From positions 4,057 to 68,056 of the forward strand of contig DASUFL010000050.1 of NCBI GenBank assembly GCA_036274595.1: a stretch of 64,000 nt of DNA, written 5' to 3'. Shown in pieces: positions 42,188 to 50,361 of the stretch. Below the pieces are notes generated by a model that was not told the DNA's origin, made no database searches, and was given only the letters and a program-made list of their open reading frames with translations. This stretch comes from WS-9 sp036274595. Lineage in GTDB: Bacteria > Eisenbacteria > RBG-16-71-46 > SZUA-252. A program made the position numbers and the translations under genes. Position 1 is the first letter of the stretch; every line of letters begins with the position of its first letter.

Positions 42188-43237
42188 TCACCGAGCCCGC
42201 TTCGCGCGCGCCTTGGTCGTCGCCTTCCCCTTGGGCCGTACTTTCGCCTTCGCAGTCTTGCCCTTGGCCGTCTTCTTCACCGCGCTCGCCTTGCGCGCTC
42301 TCAGGGCGGTCTTCTTCTTCCCCGCCCCCTTCGCTCGCGACACGAGCTTGAGCCGCGCGGGGCGCTTGGCCCGGAGCGCGGCCGCGATCAGGCCGGGGAT
42401 CTCGGACGGCACCTTGGCCACCGGGACGCCCGCGCGCTCGAAGCGCGCCATCTTCTCCTGCGCCGTGCCCGCGCCTCCGGAGACGATCGCTCCGGCGTGC
42501 CCCATCCGCTTGCCGGGCGGGGCCGTCTGTCCCGCGATGAACGCGACCACCGGCTTCGAGACATGCCTCTCGATGAGCGCCGCCGCGTCCTCCTCGTCGG
42601 TGCCGCCAATCTCGCCGATCAGGACGATCGCGTCGGTCGAATCGTCCGCCTCGAAGAGCGCGAGCGTATCGACGAAGCGGGTGCCCACGATGGGGTCGCC
42701 GCCGATGCCGATGCAGGTCGACTGTCCCATGCCCGCGCGGGTGAGCTGCCAGACCACTTCGTAGGTGAGCGTGCCGCTCCGGCTCACGAGGCCGATCCGC
42801 CCCGGCGTGTGGATGAACCCGGGCATGATGCCGACCTTGCACTGCCCTGGCGTGATGAGCCCCGGGCAATTCGGACCGATCAGCCGCGTCGAGCGCCCCT
42901 TGAGATACGAGGCGACCTCGATCATGTCGCGCGCGGGAAGCCCCTCCGTGATGCAGACGACCAGCGGAACCTCGGCATCCACCGCTTCGTAGATGGCGTC
43001 CTGCGCGAGGGCCGCCGGCACGTAGATCACCGACACGTCGGCGCGCGTGCGCGCCACCGCTTCCTCGACCGAGTCATAGACCGGGATCCCGCCGACGTCC
43101 GTGCCTCCCTTGCCCGGAGTCACGCCCGCGACGACCTTCGTCCCGTATTCCTTCATCTGCTTCGCGTGGAAGGAGCCGTCCCTCCCCGTGATCCCCTGCA
43201 CCAGAACCTTGGACCCCCGCCCGACCAGGATGCTCAT
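42188..43237 (-). CDS. sucD: Succinyl-CoA synthetase alpha subunit with basic C-terminal extension
   Basis: Substrate-level phosphorylation step of the TCA cycle. The CoA-binding motif KVLVQGITGRDGSFHAKQM, IGPNCPGLITPGQCKVG and the phosphohistidine site GHAGAIVSGGAGTAQEK are intact. SucD proteins normally end near residue 290; here about 55-60 further residues of Lys/Ala/Arg follow (GKKKTALRARKASAVKKTAK is one stretch), resembling histone-H1-like tails. The ATG overlaps the sucC stop as ATGA. Confidence 0.95.
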   Translation of the reverse strand: MSILVGRGSKVLVQGITGRDGSFHAKQMKEYGTKVVAGVTPGKGGTDVGGIPVYDSVEEAVARTRADVSVIYVPAALAQDAIYEAVDAEVPLVVCITEGLPARDMIEVASYLKGRSTRLIGPNCPGLITPGQCKVGIMPGFIHTPGRIGLVSRSGTLTYEVVWQLTRAGMGQSTCIGIGGDPIVGTRFVDTLALFEADDSTDAIVLIGEIGGTDEEDAAALIERHVSKPVVAFIAGQTAPPGKRMGHAGAIVSGGAGTAQEKMARFERAGVPVAKVPSEIPGLIAAALRAKRPARLKLVSRAKGAGKKKTALRARKASAVKKTAKGKTAKAKVRPKGKATTKARAKRAR

Positions 43238-44370
43238 GCCGCCTCCGCCGCGCGGGCGATCACCGCGCGCACCGCTTCGTCCATGTCGCTCAAGGCGGTC
43301 ATGCCGCGCGCGCTCAGGAGATCGCGCGCCTCCTTCTCGTTCGTGCCGGTGAGCCGGATCACGATCGGCGTCTTGGCGCCGATCCGGTCGAGCGCCGTGA
43401 GGAGCCCGCGCGCGACGTCGTCGCACCGGGTGATGCCGCCGAAGATGTTGAAGAGCACAGCCTTGACGCGCGAGTCGCGCGTCAGGATGTTCATCGCGGC
43501 GGTGACCTTGTCGGGATTGCTCGAGCCGCCGATGTCGAGGAAGTTGGCCGGCTTTCCGCCGTGGTACTGGATCAGATCCATCGTCGCCATCGCGAGGCCG
43601 GCGCCATTCACGACGCAGCCGATGGTGCCGTCCAGGCGGACGTAGGAGAGGCCGCGCTCGCGCGCCTCCACCTCGCCCGGGTCTTCGGCGCCGAGATCGC
43701 GCAGCTCGGCGAGATCTGGATGGCGATCGAGCGCGTTGTCGTCGATCACCACCTTGGCGTCCAGCGCCCAGACCTCGCCTTTCTTGGTGACGACGAGCGG
43801 ATTGATCTCGGCCAGCGAGCAGTCCTGGTCGCGATAGACGCGCGCCAGCCGGACGAGAACGCGAGCGAGCTGCTTCTGCACGTCCCACCGCGTGTCGAGG
43901 AATCGCGCGGCCGCCCGGGCGCGGTAGTCGGGCAGCCCGCGCGAATCGAGGTGGAGGCGGAGGATCTTCTCGGGGGTCGAGCGCGCGACCTCCTCGATGT
44001 CGATTCCTCCGGCCGGGCTCACCATGAGGAGCGGCGTCTCGCTCTTCCGGTCGAGGACGACGCCCGCGTAGAACTCCTGGGCGATCTCGGCGCTCGGCGT
44101 GATCAAGACCTTGTGCACGGTGTGTCCGCGGATGTCCATGCCGAGAATGCGTCCCGCCTCGCGCGCCATCTCCTCGGGCGTCTTGACCACCTTCACGCCG
44201 CCCGCCTTGCCGCGGCCTCCGATCAGGACCTGCGCCTTGACCACGGCCGGATAGCCGAGTCGCCCGGCGATCGCGACCGCTTCGTCCGCCGTCTTGGCCA
44301 CCTCCCCCGGCGGCACCGGAATCCCGGCCGCGCGGAAGATCTCCTTCCCCTGGTATTCGTGAAGGTTCAT
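43234..44370 (-). CDS. sucC: Succinyl-CoA synthetase beta subunit
   Basis: The ATP-grasp subunit, 378 residues. MNLHEYQGKEIFRAAGIPVP, VVKAQVLIGGRGKAGGVKVV and INPLVVTKKGEVWALDAKVV are all standard, as is GGITRCDDVARGLL. ATGA overlaps on both sides couple it to the cPGS-like gene upstream and sucD downstream. Confidence 0.96.
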   Translation of the reverse strand: MNLHEYQGKEIFRAAGIPVPPGEVAKTADEAVAIAGRLGYPAVVKAQVLIGGRGKAGGVKVVKTPEEMAREAGRILGMDIRGHTVHKVLITPSAEIAQEFYAGVVLDRKSETPLLMVSPAGGIDIEEVARSTPEKILRLHLDSRGLPDYRARAAARFLDTRWDVQKQLARVLVRLARVYRDQDCSLAEINPLVVTKKGEVWALDAKVVIDDNALDRHPDLAELRDLGAEDPGEVEARERGLSYVRLDGTIGCVVNGAGLAMATMDLIQYHGGKPANFLDIGGSSNPDKVTAAMNILTRDSRVKAVLFNIFGGITRCDDVARGLLTALDRIGAKTPIVIRLTGTNEKEARDLLSARGMTALSDMDEAVRAVIARAAEAA

Positions 44371-45800
44371 CGGCTCCCTCGTCTCGGATGTGGCCCGGCC
44401 TTCCGTGCCGCGCGGCGAACGCCGCTCTTGGGCGGCCGCTTGGCTGCCGGCTTGCGTCCCTGGGTGAGGCGGTTGAGCGCCTCCGCCAGCACGTCTTCCA
44501 GCTTCGGCCGCCCGATCTCCTCGAGCTCGTAGCCGACGCGCACCGACGGCGGGCGGATCTTCATGAGGCGCCGGAGGTCGATCGGCGTCGCGACGACGAC
44601 GACGTCGCACTCCGTGGCGTTGATCGTCCGCTCCATGTCGCGGATCTGCTCGGGCGAGTAGCCCATCGCCGGCAGGAGCGGCCCGATGTCCGGATACTGG
44701 CGGAACGTGTCCTGGATCTCGCCGACCAGCCAGGGCCGCGGATCCACGATCTCCTTCGCGCCGAGCCGCTTTGCCGCGATCACGCCGGCGCCGTACTTCA
44801 TCTCGCCGTGCGTGAGCGTGGGACCGTCCTCGATCACGAGCGCGCGGCGTCCGCGGATCAGCTCCGGACGATCGACCGTGATCGGCGAGGCGGCGTCGAT
44901 GATGACCGCGGCCGGATTCATCTGCTGCACCGACGCGCGAACGGCTTCGATGTTCGCGTAGTCGGTCGTGGTCTCCTTGTTGATGATCACGACGTCCGCG
45001 AGGCGGACGTTGGTCTCGCCGGGATGGTAGCGGCGCTCGTGCCCTGGGCGGTGCGGATCGGCCACGACGATCGTGAGGTCCGGCTTGTAGAAGGCGAAGT
45101 CGTTGTTGCCGCCGTCCCACACGATCACGTCCGCCTCCTTCTCGGCGGCCGCGAGGATCTCCTTGTAGTCGACGCCCGCGTAGACGATCGTGCCCTGGTC
45201 GAGATGCGGCTCGTACTCCTCGCGCTCCTCGATCGTGCACTTGTGCCGGTCGAGGTCGGCGTAGGTGGCGAAGCGCTGCACGCCCTGCCGCGAGAGCTCG
45301 CCGTAGGGCATCGGGTGGCGGATGGCGACCACCTTCTTCCCCATCCCCTTGAGCACCGCGCAGACCTTCCGCGTCGTCTGGCTCTTGCCCGATCCCGTGC
45401 GCACGGCGGTCACCGCGACCACGAACACCCGGCTCTTGATCTGGGTCGACTTCGGCCCCATGAGCATGAAGTCGCATCCCATCCCGGCGACCCAGGACGC
45501 CTTGTGCATCACGTACTCGTGGGAGACGTCGCTATAGGCGAAGACCACCAGATCGACGTCGCGCTCGCGCACGATCTCGGGCAGCTCCTGCTCGCTATAG
45601 ATGGGGATTCCCTTCGGGTAGCTCGGGCCGGCCAGCGACTTCGGATATCTCCGATCGTCGATGCCGGGGATCTGGGCGGAGGCGGTGAACGCCACCACCT
45701 CGTAGTTCCGGTTGTCCTTGAAGAAGGTGTTGAAGTTGTGAAAATCGCGCCCGCCGGCGCCCATGATGACGACCCTTCGCACGCGTCTCACTCGAGGCAT
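44367..45800 (-). CDS. Cyclic 2,3-diphosphoglycerate synthetase-like GTPase
   Basis: The 477 residues match the archaeal cPGS family: VVIMGAGGRDFHNFNTFFKD at the start, VVFAYSDVSHEYVMH, VTAVRTGSGKSQTTR (P-loop), RHPMPYGELS, EEREEYEPHL and VIVWDGGNNDFAFYKPDL. In methanogens cPGS makes the thermoprotectant cyclic DPG; in bacteria its product is not known. A Pro/Lys/Arg-rich tail ends the protein. ATG at 45800 directly abuts AAGGAGGT; GTG at 45791 is better spaced and may be the true start. Heads the sucCD operon. Confidence 0.82.
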   Translation of the reverse strand: MPRVRRVRRVVIMGAGGRDFHNFNTFFKDNRNYEVVAFTASAQIPGIDDRRYPKSLAGPSYPKGIPIYSEQELPEIVRERDVDLVVFAYSDVSHEYVMHKASWVAGMGCDFMLMGPKSTQIKSRVFVVAVTAVRTGSGKSQTTRKVCAVLKGMGKKVVAIRHPMPYGELSRQGVQRFATYADLDRHKCTIEEREEYEPHLDQGTIVYAGVDYKEILAAAEKEADVIVWDGGNNDFAFYKPDLTIVVADPHRPGHERRYHPGETNVRLADVVIINKETTTDYANIEAVRASVQQMNPAAVIIDAASPITVDRPELIRGRRALVIEDGPTLTHGEMKYGAGVIAAKRLGAKEIVDPRPWLVGEIQDTFRQYPDIGPLLPAMGYSPEQIRDMERTINATECDVVVVATPIDLRRLMKIRPPSVRVGYELEEIGRPKLEDVLAEALNRLTQGRKPAAKRPPKSGVRRAARKAGPHPRRGSR

Positions 45801-46023
45801 ACCTCCTTCAAGGGTGTGGCGATCCGGCGGCACCGGCCGGGGGCCCGTCGAGCTTCGAGTCGCTCGGCGAGCGCGGCGGCGCGCCATCGGTTCGTCGTTC
45901 GGCGTTGACTTCCAAGGGGTCTAGAACCGGACGACGTTACCGGCTCGCGCGCGTGAGTGTCAAGCGTGCGACGGGAAGCCTTGGCGTCGCAAGGTGTTGC
46001 AGGAAGCCCGGATGCGGGGGGGG
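45801..46023 (-). promoter_or_regulatory. Predicted promoter (TTGACA/TAACGT) in gap upstream of the cPGS-sucCD operon
   Basis: TTGACA (45963-45958), 18 bases, TAACGT (45939-45934) on the minus strand give a good sigma-70 site within the 223-base gap between hldE2 and the cPGS-like gene; RNA would start near 45927 with a leader of about 127 bases. A short palindrome (45982-45997) follows the hldE2 stop but lacks a U-run. I see no RNA gene or riboswitch in the leader. Confidence 0.55.
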
Positions 46024-46485
46024 CTAGAGGCGGGAGAGGATGGCGGAGGTGGACACGCCGGGAACGAGGGGGATGAGGACCAGGCGTCCCCCCGCCTTCT
46101 CGACCACGTCGCGCCCAACCACCTGCTCGGGAGCGTAGTCCCCGCCCTTCACGAGCACGTCCGGCTTCAAGGCCTGGATCAGCTCGAGCGGGGTCTCCTC
46201 GTCGAACACCACGACGGCGCTCACGTCCGCGAGCGCGGCGAGGACGGTCGCGCGCGCCTCCTCGCTCTGGACCGGACGCCCCTCGCCTTTCAGCGCGCGC
46301 ACGGAGCGATCCGAGTTGAGCCCGACGACGAGCACGTGCCCCAGGCCTCGCGCCTGATGCAGGAGAGCGACGTGCCCGGGATGGATCACGTCGAAGCAGC
46401 CGTTCGTGAACACGAAGGTCTGCCGGAGCGCTCGCGCGGCGGCGCGCCGGCGGAGGGCCTCTTCGAGGGTGAGGATCTCACCCAA
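46024..46485 (-). CDS. rfaE2: Heptose-1-phosphate adenylyltransferase (HldE C-terminal-type)
   Basis: Charges D-glycero-D-manno-heptose-1-phosphate to ADP-heptose for LPS core. The 153-residue protein carries the cytidylyltransferase signature FTNGCFDVIHPGHVALLHQA and KGGDYAPEQVVG. It overlaps the kinase gene by eight bases; in E. coli the two are fused as HldE, so here the functions are split. Confidence 0.93.
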   Translation of the reverse strand: MGEILTLEEALRRRAAARALRQTFVFTNGCFDVIHPGHVALLHQARGLGHVLVVGLNSDRSVRALKGEGRPVQSEEARATVLAALADVSAVVVFDEETPLELIQALKPDVLVKGGDYAPEQVVGRDVVEKAGGRLVLIPLVPGVSTSAILSRL

Positions 46486-47500
46486 CGGGAAGGTCCTCGA
46501 GCGAGGCGATCAGCTCCTCGGCACCGGCCGTCGCGGTCCCGAGCTGCGCGACGACGATCCCCGCGGCGTGATTCGCGAGCACGCAGGCCTCGGGAAGCGT
46601 GGCCCTGGCGGCGAGCGCGGTCGCGATCGTGGCGACGACCGTGTCCCCCGCGCCCGTCACGTCGTACACCTTGCGCGCGTGCGTCGGGAAGTGCGTGTGC
46701 CCCTCGGCCGTGAAGAGCGACATCCCTTCCTCGCCGCGCGTGATCAGCACGGATCCCGCATCGAGCTTCTCGCGGAGCCCGAATCCCGCTTCGATCAGCT
46801 CGGCCTCCGTCTTGAGCCGGCGCCCCCACGCCTGCGCCGCCTCCGCGCTGTTGGGCGTGATGACGCTGACCCCCGTGTAGCGGAAGAAATGCTCCTCCTT
46901 GGGATCGACCGCGCTCGGCACGCCCCGGCGCTCGAGGGCCGGAAGGAGCTTCGAGAGGAGCGCGGGGGTTACGACACACTTGCCGTAGTCGCTCACGAGC
47001 GCCGCGTCCGCCTGGCCGATCGCCTGCTCCACGCGATCCCAGAGCGCCGCTTCCGGCGCCGCTCCGATCCCGTCCTTGCTCTCCTCGTCGGCGCGAAGCA
47101 CCTGCTGCTGGTGCGCGATGATGCGCGTCTTGAGCGTGGTGCGCCGGGCGGGATCGCGGACCAGCCCCGACGGGTCGACGCCGCGCGAGCGGAGGAGGCG
47201 ATCCAGATCGGCGGCAGCCTGATCCTCGCCGACCACCCCGATCAGGACGGGATCGGCGCCGAGCGCGCGAACGTTGTGCGCGACGTTGGCCGCGCCGCCC
47301 AGGCGAAGCTCTTCCCGGTCGATGTCGACGACGAGAACCGGCGCCTCCGGCGAGACCCGCGTCGCGCGTCCCCAGAGATAGCGGTCGAGGATGACGTCGC
47401 CGACGACGAGGACGCGCCGTCCGCGGAACGACGCGATCCGCTCCTCGAGGGATCTCCTGGTGATCTTGGAGGGCGATGCGGGCACGGCGGAGGGGTTCAA
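46478..47500 (-). CDS. rfaE1: Heptose-7-phosphate kinase (HldE N-terminal-type)
   Basis: A PfkB-type sugar kinase, 340 residues, phosphorylating D-glycero-D-manno-heptose-7-phosphate. GRRVLVVGDVILDRYLWG, LGGAANVAHNVRALGAD and the catalytic DVTGAGDTVVATIATAL are present. The start is TTG at 47500 in a TTGA overlap with the DUF2007 stop; a GTG at 47485 is the alternative. Confidence 0.93.
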   Translation of the reverse strand: MNPSAVPASPSKITRRSLEERIASFRGRRVLVVGDVILDRYLWGRATRVSPEAPVLVVDIDREELRLGGAANVAHNVRALGADPVLIGVVGEDQAAADLDRLLRSRGVDPSGLVRDPARRTTLKTRIIAHQQQVLRADEESKDGIGAAPEAALWDRVEQAIGQADAALVSDYGKCVVTPALLSKLLPALERRGVPSAVDPKEEHFFRYTGVSVITPNSAEAAQAWGRRLKTEAELIEAGFGLREKLDAGSVLITRGEEGMSLFTAEGHTHFPTHARKVYDVTGAGDTVVATIATALAARATLPEACVLANHAAGIVVAQLGTATAGAEELIASLEDLPVG

Positions 47501-47784
47501 CCGGCGGCCTCTCCGTTTCCGGCTTCCGGTCGCGCGGCGTAGAAGTCGCGGATGAGCTCCTTCGCGCGGTCGGCGTCGTGCTCGAGCACCTCGACGTAGC
47601 CCCAGTGCCCGCTCCCCGCCCGCTCGATCATGCCGAAGGCGGGTATCTGCGCCGACACGGCGGTGGCGCGGATCTTCTGCTCGTTCAGGAAGTCGCAGAG
47701 CAGGGTCGCGGTCGCTTCGTCCCAGACGTCGGCGACCCGGACGAGGCTCTCTTCCGTCTCTTCATCTCTACGGTTCGCGGTCAT
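47497..47784 (-). CDS. DUF2007-type small protein
   Basis: A 95-residue protein. LVRVADVWDEATATLLCDFLNEQKI and AFGMIERAGSGHWGYVEVLEHDADRAKELI resemble DUF2007, a ferredoxin-like fold called putative signal transducing protein. The function is unknown. It is coupled to galE by ATGA and to rfaE1 by TTGA. Confidence 0.75.
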   Translation of the reverse strand: MTANRRDEETEESLVRVADVWDEATATLLCDFLNEQKIRATAVSAQIPAFGMIERAGSGHWGYVEVLEHDADRAKELIRDFYAARPEAGNGEAAG

Positions 47785-48764
47785 TCGGCGTATCCCTCCG
47801 GATACCGCTGGCGCCAGGCCCACGCGGTCTCGATGATGGTGTCGATGTCTCCCCACTGCGGCTTCCAGCGTAACACGCGCTCCGCCTCTTCCGACGAGGC
47901 GATGAGGGCCGGGGGATCGCCCGCGCGCCGGGGCGCCTCGACCGTCGGAACCGTCCGGCCGGTAACCCGCTCCACCGAGCGGATGACCTCGCGGACGGAG
48001 AGCCCCCGCTCCGAGCCCAGATTGAGCGTGAGGCTTCGACCGCCGTCCATGAGATGACGGATCGCCCGCACGTGCGCCTCGGCGATGTCGACCACGTGGA
48101 TGTAGTCGCGCACCGCGGTGCCGTCGGGAGTCGGGTAGTCGCTCCCGTAGACCGGAACCGCCTCGCGGGCGCCGCGCGCCGCATCCAGGAGGAGGGGGAT
48201 CAGGTGCGTCTCCCGGCGATGATCCTCGCCGTGGTCGATGCTCGCCCCCGCCACGTTGAAGTAGCGGAGCGCCACGTAGCGGAGCCCGTCCGTGCGCTCC
48301 CGCTCGCGCAGGATCGCTTCGAACTCGAGCTTCGTCTGCCCGTACGGATTCCCCGGGACCAGAGGCGAGCTCTCGTGGAGCGGCATGGGCGCCGACGCGT
48401 CGTAGACCGCGGCGGTCGAGGAGAAGACGATGCGCTTCACCCCGTGCTCCCTCATCGCGTCCAGGAGAATCGTCCCCTGCCGCACGTTGGCTTCCTCGTA
48501 TCCCTGCGGGTCGGCCATGGAATCGGAGACGATCGAGCGGGCTGCGAGGTGGACGACGCAGTCGATCTCCTTCGTCGTGAACGCCTCGCGCAGCGCCTTG
48601 GGATCGGAGGTGGGGCCCTTCACGAGATAGGCGAGCGGCGGCACCGCGTCCTTGTGCCCGGTCGAGAGATCGTCGAGCACGAGAACGGAATCGCGCCCCC
48701 GCGCGAGCTCCTCGGCGACGACGCTCCCGATGTACCCCGCGCCGCCGACGACGAGGAAATTCAC
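47781..48764 (-). CDS. galE: UDP-glucose 4-epimerase
   Basis: Interconverts UDP-glucose and UDP-galactose for surface sugars. The 327 residues have the Rossmann motif GGAGYIGSVVAEEL, SSTAAVYD with the catalytic Ser/Thr, and YxxxK in NPYGQTKLEFE, then GTAVRDYIHVVDIAEAHV, a GalE hallmark. Other NAD-sugar epimerases are possible but less likely. Confidence 0.9.
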   Translation of the reverse strand: MNFLVVGGAGYIGSVVAEELARGRDSVLVLDDLSTGHKDAVPPLAYLVKGPTSDPKALREAFTTKEIDCVVHLAARSIVSDSMADPQGYEEANVRQGTILLDAMREHGVKRIVFSSTAAVYDASAPMPLHESSPLVPGNPYGQTKLEFEAILRERERTDGLRYVALRYFNVAGASIDHGEDHRRETHLIPLLLDAARGAREAVPVYGSDYPTPDGTAVRDYIHVVDIAEAHVRAIRHLMDGGRSLTLNLGSERGLSVREVIRSVERVTGRTVPTVEAPRRAGDPPALIASSEEAERVLRWKPQWGDIDTIIETAWAWRQRYPEGYAE

Positions 48765-49471
48765 GCGCGCTCGGCCGCGGCCCGGAGGCGCCTGAGCGCC
48801 AGCTCGGGATCGGGGGTCCGGAAGATCGAGTGGCCGGCGACGAACGTGTCCGCCCCGGCGCGCTCGGCTTCGACGATCGTTTCCTCGGCGATGCCGCCGT
48901 CCACTTGCAGGAGGCAGTCGTGCCCGCCCCGGTCGATCGCCTCGCGCAGGCGGGCGATGCGCCCGGGCGAATCCTCGAGGAAGGGCTGTCCCCCCTGGCC
49001 AGGCTCGACCGTCATGACGAGCGCGATGTCGAGATCGGGCAGCGCCGCGATCAACCGCTCGATCGGGGTGCCCGGCTTCACCACGCCTCCCGCCTTGAGG
49101 CCGCGCGCGCGGATGGCGCGCGCCGCCTCGCGAAGGTCGGGCACCGTCTCCTCGTGCACGATCAGATGATCCGCCCCCGCCTTCGCGAACGGCTCGAGGA
49201 AGCGGAGCGGCTCCACGATCATGAGGTGGACGTCGAACGGAAGCGAGGATAGGCGGCGCATCGCCTCGACCAGGATCGGACCGAACGTGAGATTGCGGAC
49301 GAACTGGCCGTCCATGATGTCGATGTGGAGGAAGTCCGCCCCCGCGCGCTCGACGCGCTGGATCTCCTCGCCGAGCCGCGCAAAGTCGGCCGACAGGATG
49401 GACGGACAGATCCGGATCTTGCGGGGCCTGGACCAGGTGTCGGGACGCACGGCGGACTCGGCGGCCTTCAC
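48761..49471 (-). CDS. rpe: Ribulose-phosphate 3-epimerase
   Basis: A pentose-phosphate TIM barrel enzyme. CPSILSADFARLGEEI, HIDIMDGQFVRNLTFGP, MTVEPGQGGQPFLEDS and LLQVDGGIAEETI are the signature motifs with metal-binding His/Asp residues. GTG at 49471 overlaps the PASTA gene stop (GTGA); 236 residues including about 18 extra at the N-terminus, so a later start is possible. Confidence 0.93.
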   Translation of the reverse strand: MKAAESAVRPDTWSRPRKIRICPSILSADFARLGEEIQRVERAGADFLHIDIMDGQFVRNLTFGPILVEAMRRLSSLPFDVHLMIVEPLRFLEPFAKAGADHLIVHEETVPDLREAARAIRARGLKAGGVVKPGTPIERLIAALPDLDIALVMTVEPGQGGQPFLEDSPGRIARLREAIDRGGHDCLLQVDGGIAEETIVEAERAGADTFVAGHSIFRTPDPELALRRLRAAAERA

Positions 49472-50361
49472 GGCTGCACGAAGAGGATCACGGAGTCGCG
49501 CGGCGCGACGCGCCGCCCAGGCGGCGGATCCTGAGCGTTCACGTCGCCCGACTTCTGCGCTCCGCGGCTCTCCCTTACCGCGACCGCGATGCCCTGGTCG
49601 CGCAACCCGCGTGCGGCCGCGCTCCCGTCGTGGCCGCTCAAATCTGGAAGCACGAAGCTCCGCGGGACGGGGCCGAGGCTCACGAGGAGATCGACCGCGG
49701 CGTCCTGCTCCACCACGGTCTCGCCGGGCGGATCGGACGCGATCACGAGATCCTTCCCCACGTCGTCCGCGTACGCGCGGGCCGTGTGCCCCAGCTTCAA
49801 TCCCGCGTTCTCGAGGAGCATCGTCGCCTGGCGCGCCGTCACGCCCTCGAGCACCGGCACGCTCGTCCCCTGCGCGCCCAGGCTCACGATGACGGAGATG
49901 CGCCGGCCGCGCTTCACGAGGCCGCCGGCCGGGGGATCCTGCTCGGTGATGAAACCGCGCGGCACGTCGGGGCTCCACTGCTCGGAGATCTTGGAGAGCT
50001 TCAGGTCCTCGCCGGCGAGGGTGCGCTCGGCTTCGCGCTCGCTCAGCCCGATCACTTCGGGCACGTGCACCTCGGCCCCCTGCCCGACGAAGCTCGGCAT
50101 GAGGATCAGGTTCACGATGAGGAAACCGCCCAGGAGAGCGACCGCGGCGAGGACGAGCGTGCCCGTGATGAAGTTGAAGCGAAAGCCGCGGCGGCGCTCG
50201 GCGCGCGGCGGAGGCGGGTCCGGATCGGAGGGCTCGAGATCCGGCCCCATGGCGCTCGGAAGCTCGGCCGGCTCTTCGGCGCTTTCGGTCGGCTCTCGCG
50301 TCTCGGTCAGGGGCTCCCTCATCGGTTCTCCCGTCCCACCCTGGGGGGCGTCCGCGGTCAT
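49468..50361 (-). CDS. Membrane protein with three PASTA domains, no kinase domain
   Basis: The 297 residues have a Pro/Glu-rich cytoplasmic N-terminus, one membrane helix (about 64-88, TGTLVLAAVALLGGFLIVNL) and three external PASTA modules, each opening with a VP-type motif (VHVPEVIGLSEREAER; VPVLEGVTARQATMLL; FVLPDLSGHDGSAAAR). PASTA domains bind peptidoglycan or lipid II. It sits between rsmB and rpe, where Firmicutes carry the PASTA kinase PrkC. Confidence 0.85.
   Translation of the reverse strand: MTADAPQGGTGEPMREPLTETREPTESAEEPAELPSAMGPDLEPSDPDPPPPRAERRRGFRFNFITGTLVLAAVALLGGFLIVNLILMPSFVGQGAEVHVPEVIGLSEREAERTLAGEDLKLSKISEQWSPDVPRGFITEQDPPAGGLVKRGRRISVIVSLGAQGTSVPVLEGVTARQATMLLENAGLKLGHTARAYADDVGKDLVIASDPPGETVVEQDAAVDLLVSLGPVPRSFVLPDLSGHDGSAAARGLRDQGIAVAVRESRGAQKSGDVNAQDPPPGRRVAPRDSVILFVQP

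Noticed and set aside
45801..45926. Riboswitch in the cPGS-sucCD leader
   Set aside because: I found no known aptamer core; the leader looks like unstructured GC-rich sequence with a possible in-frame extension.
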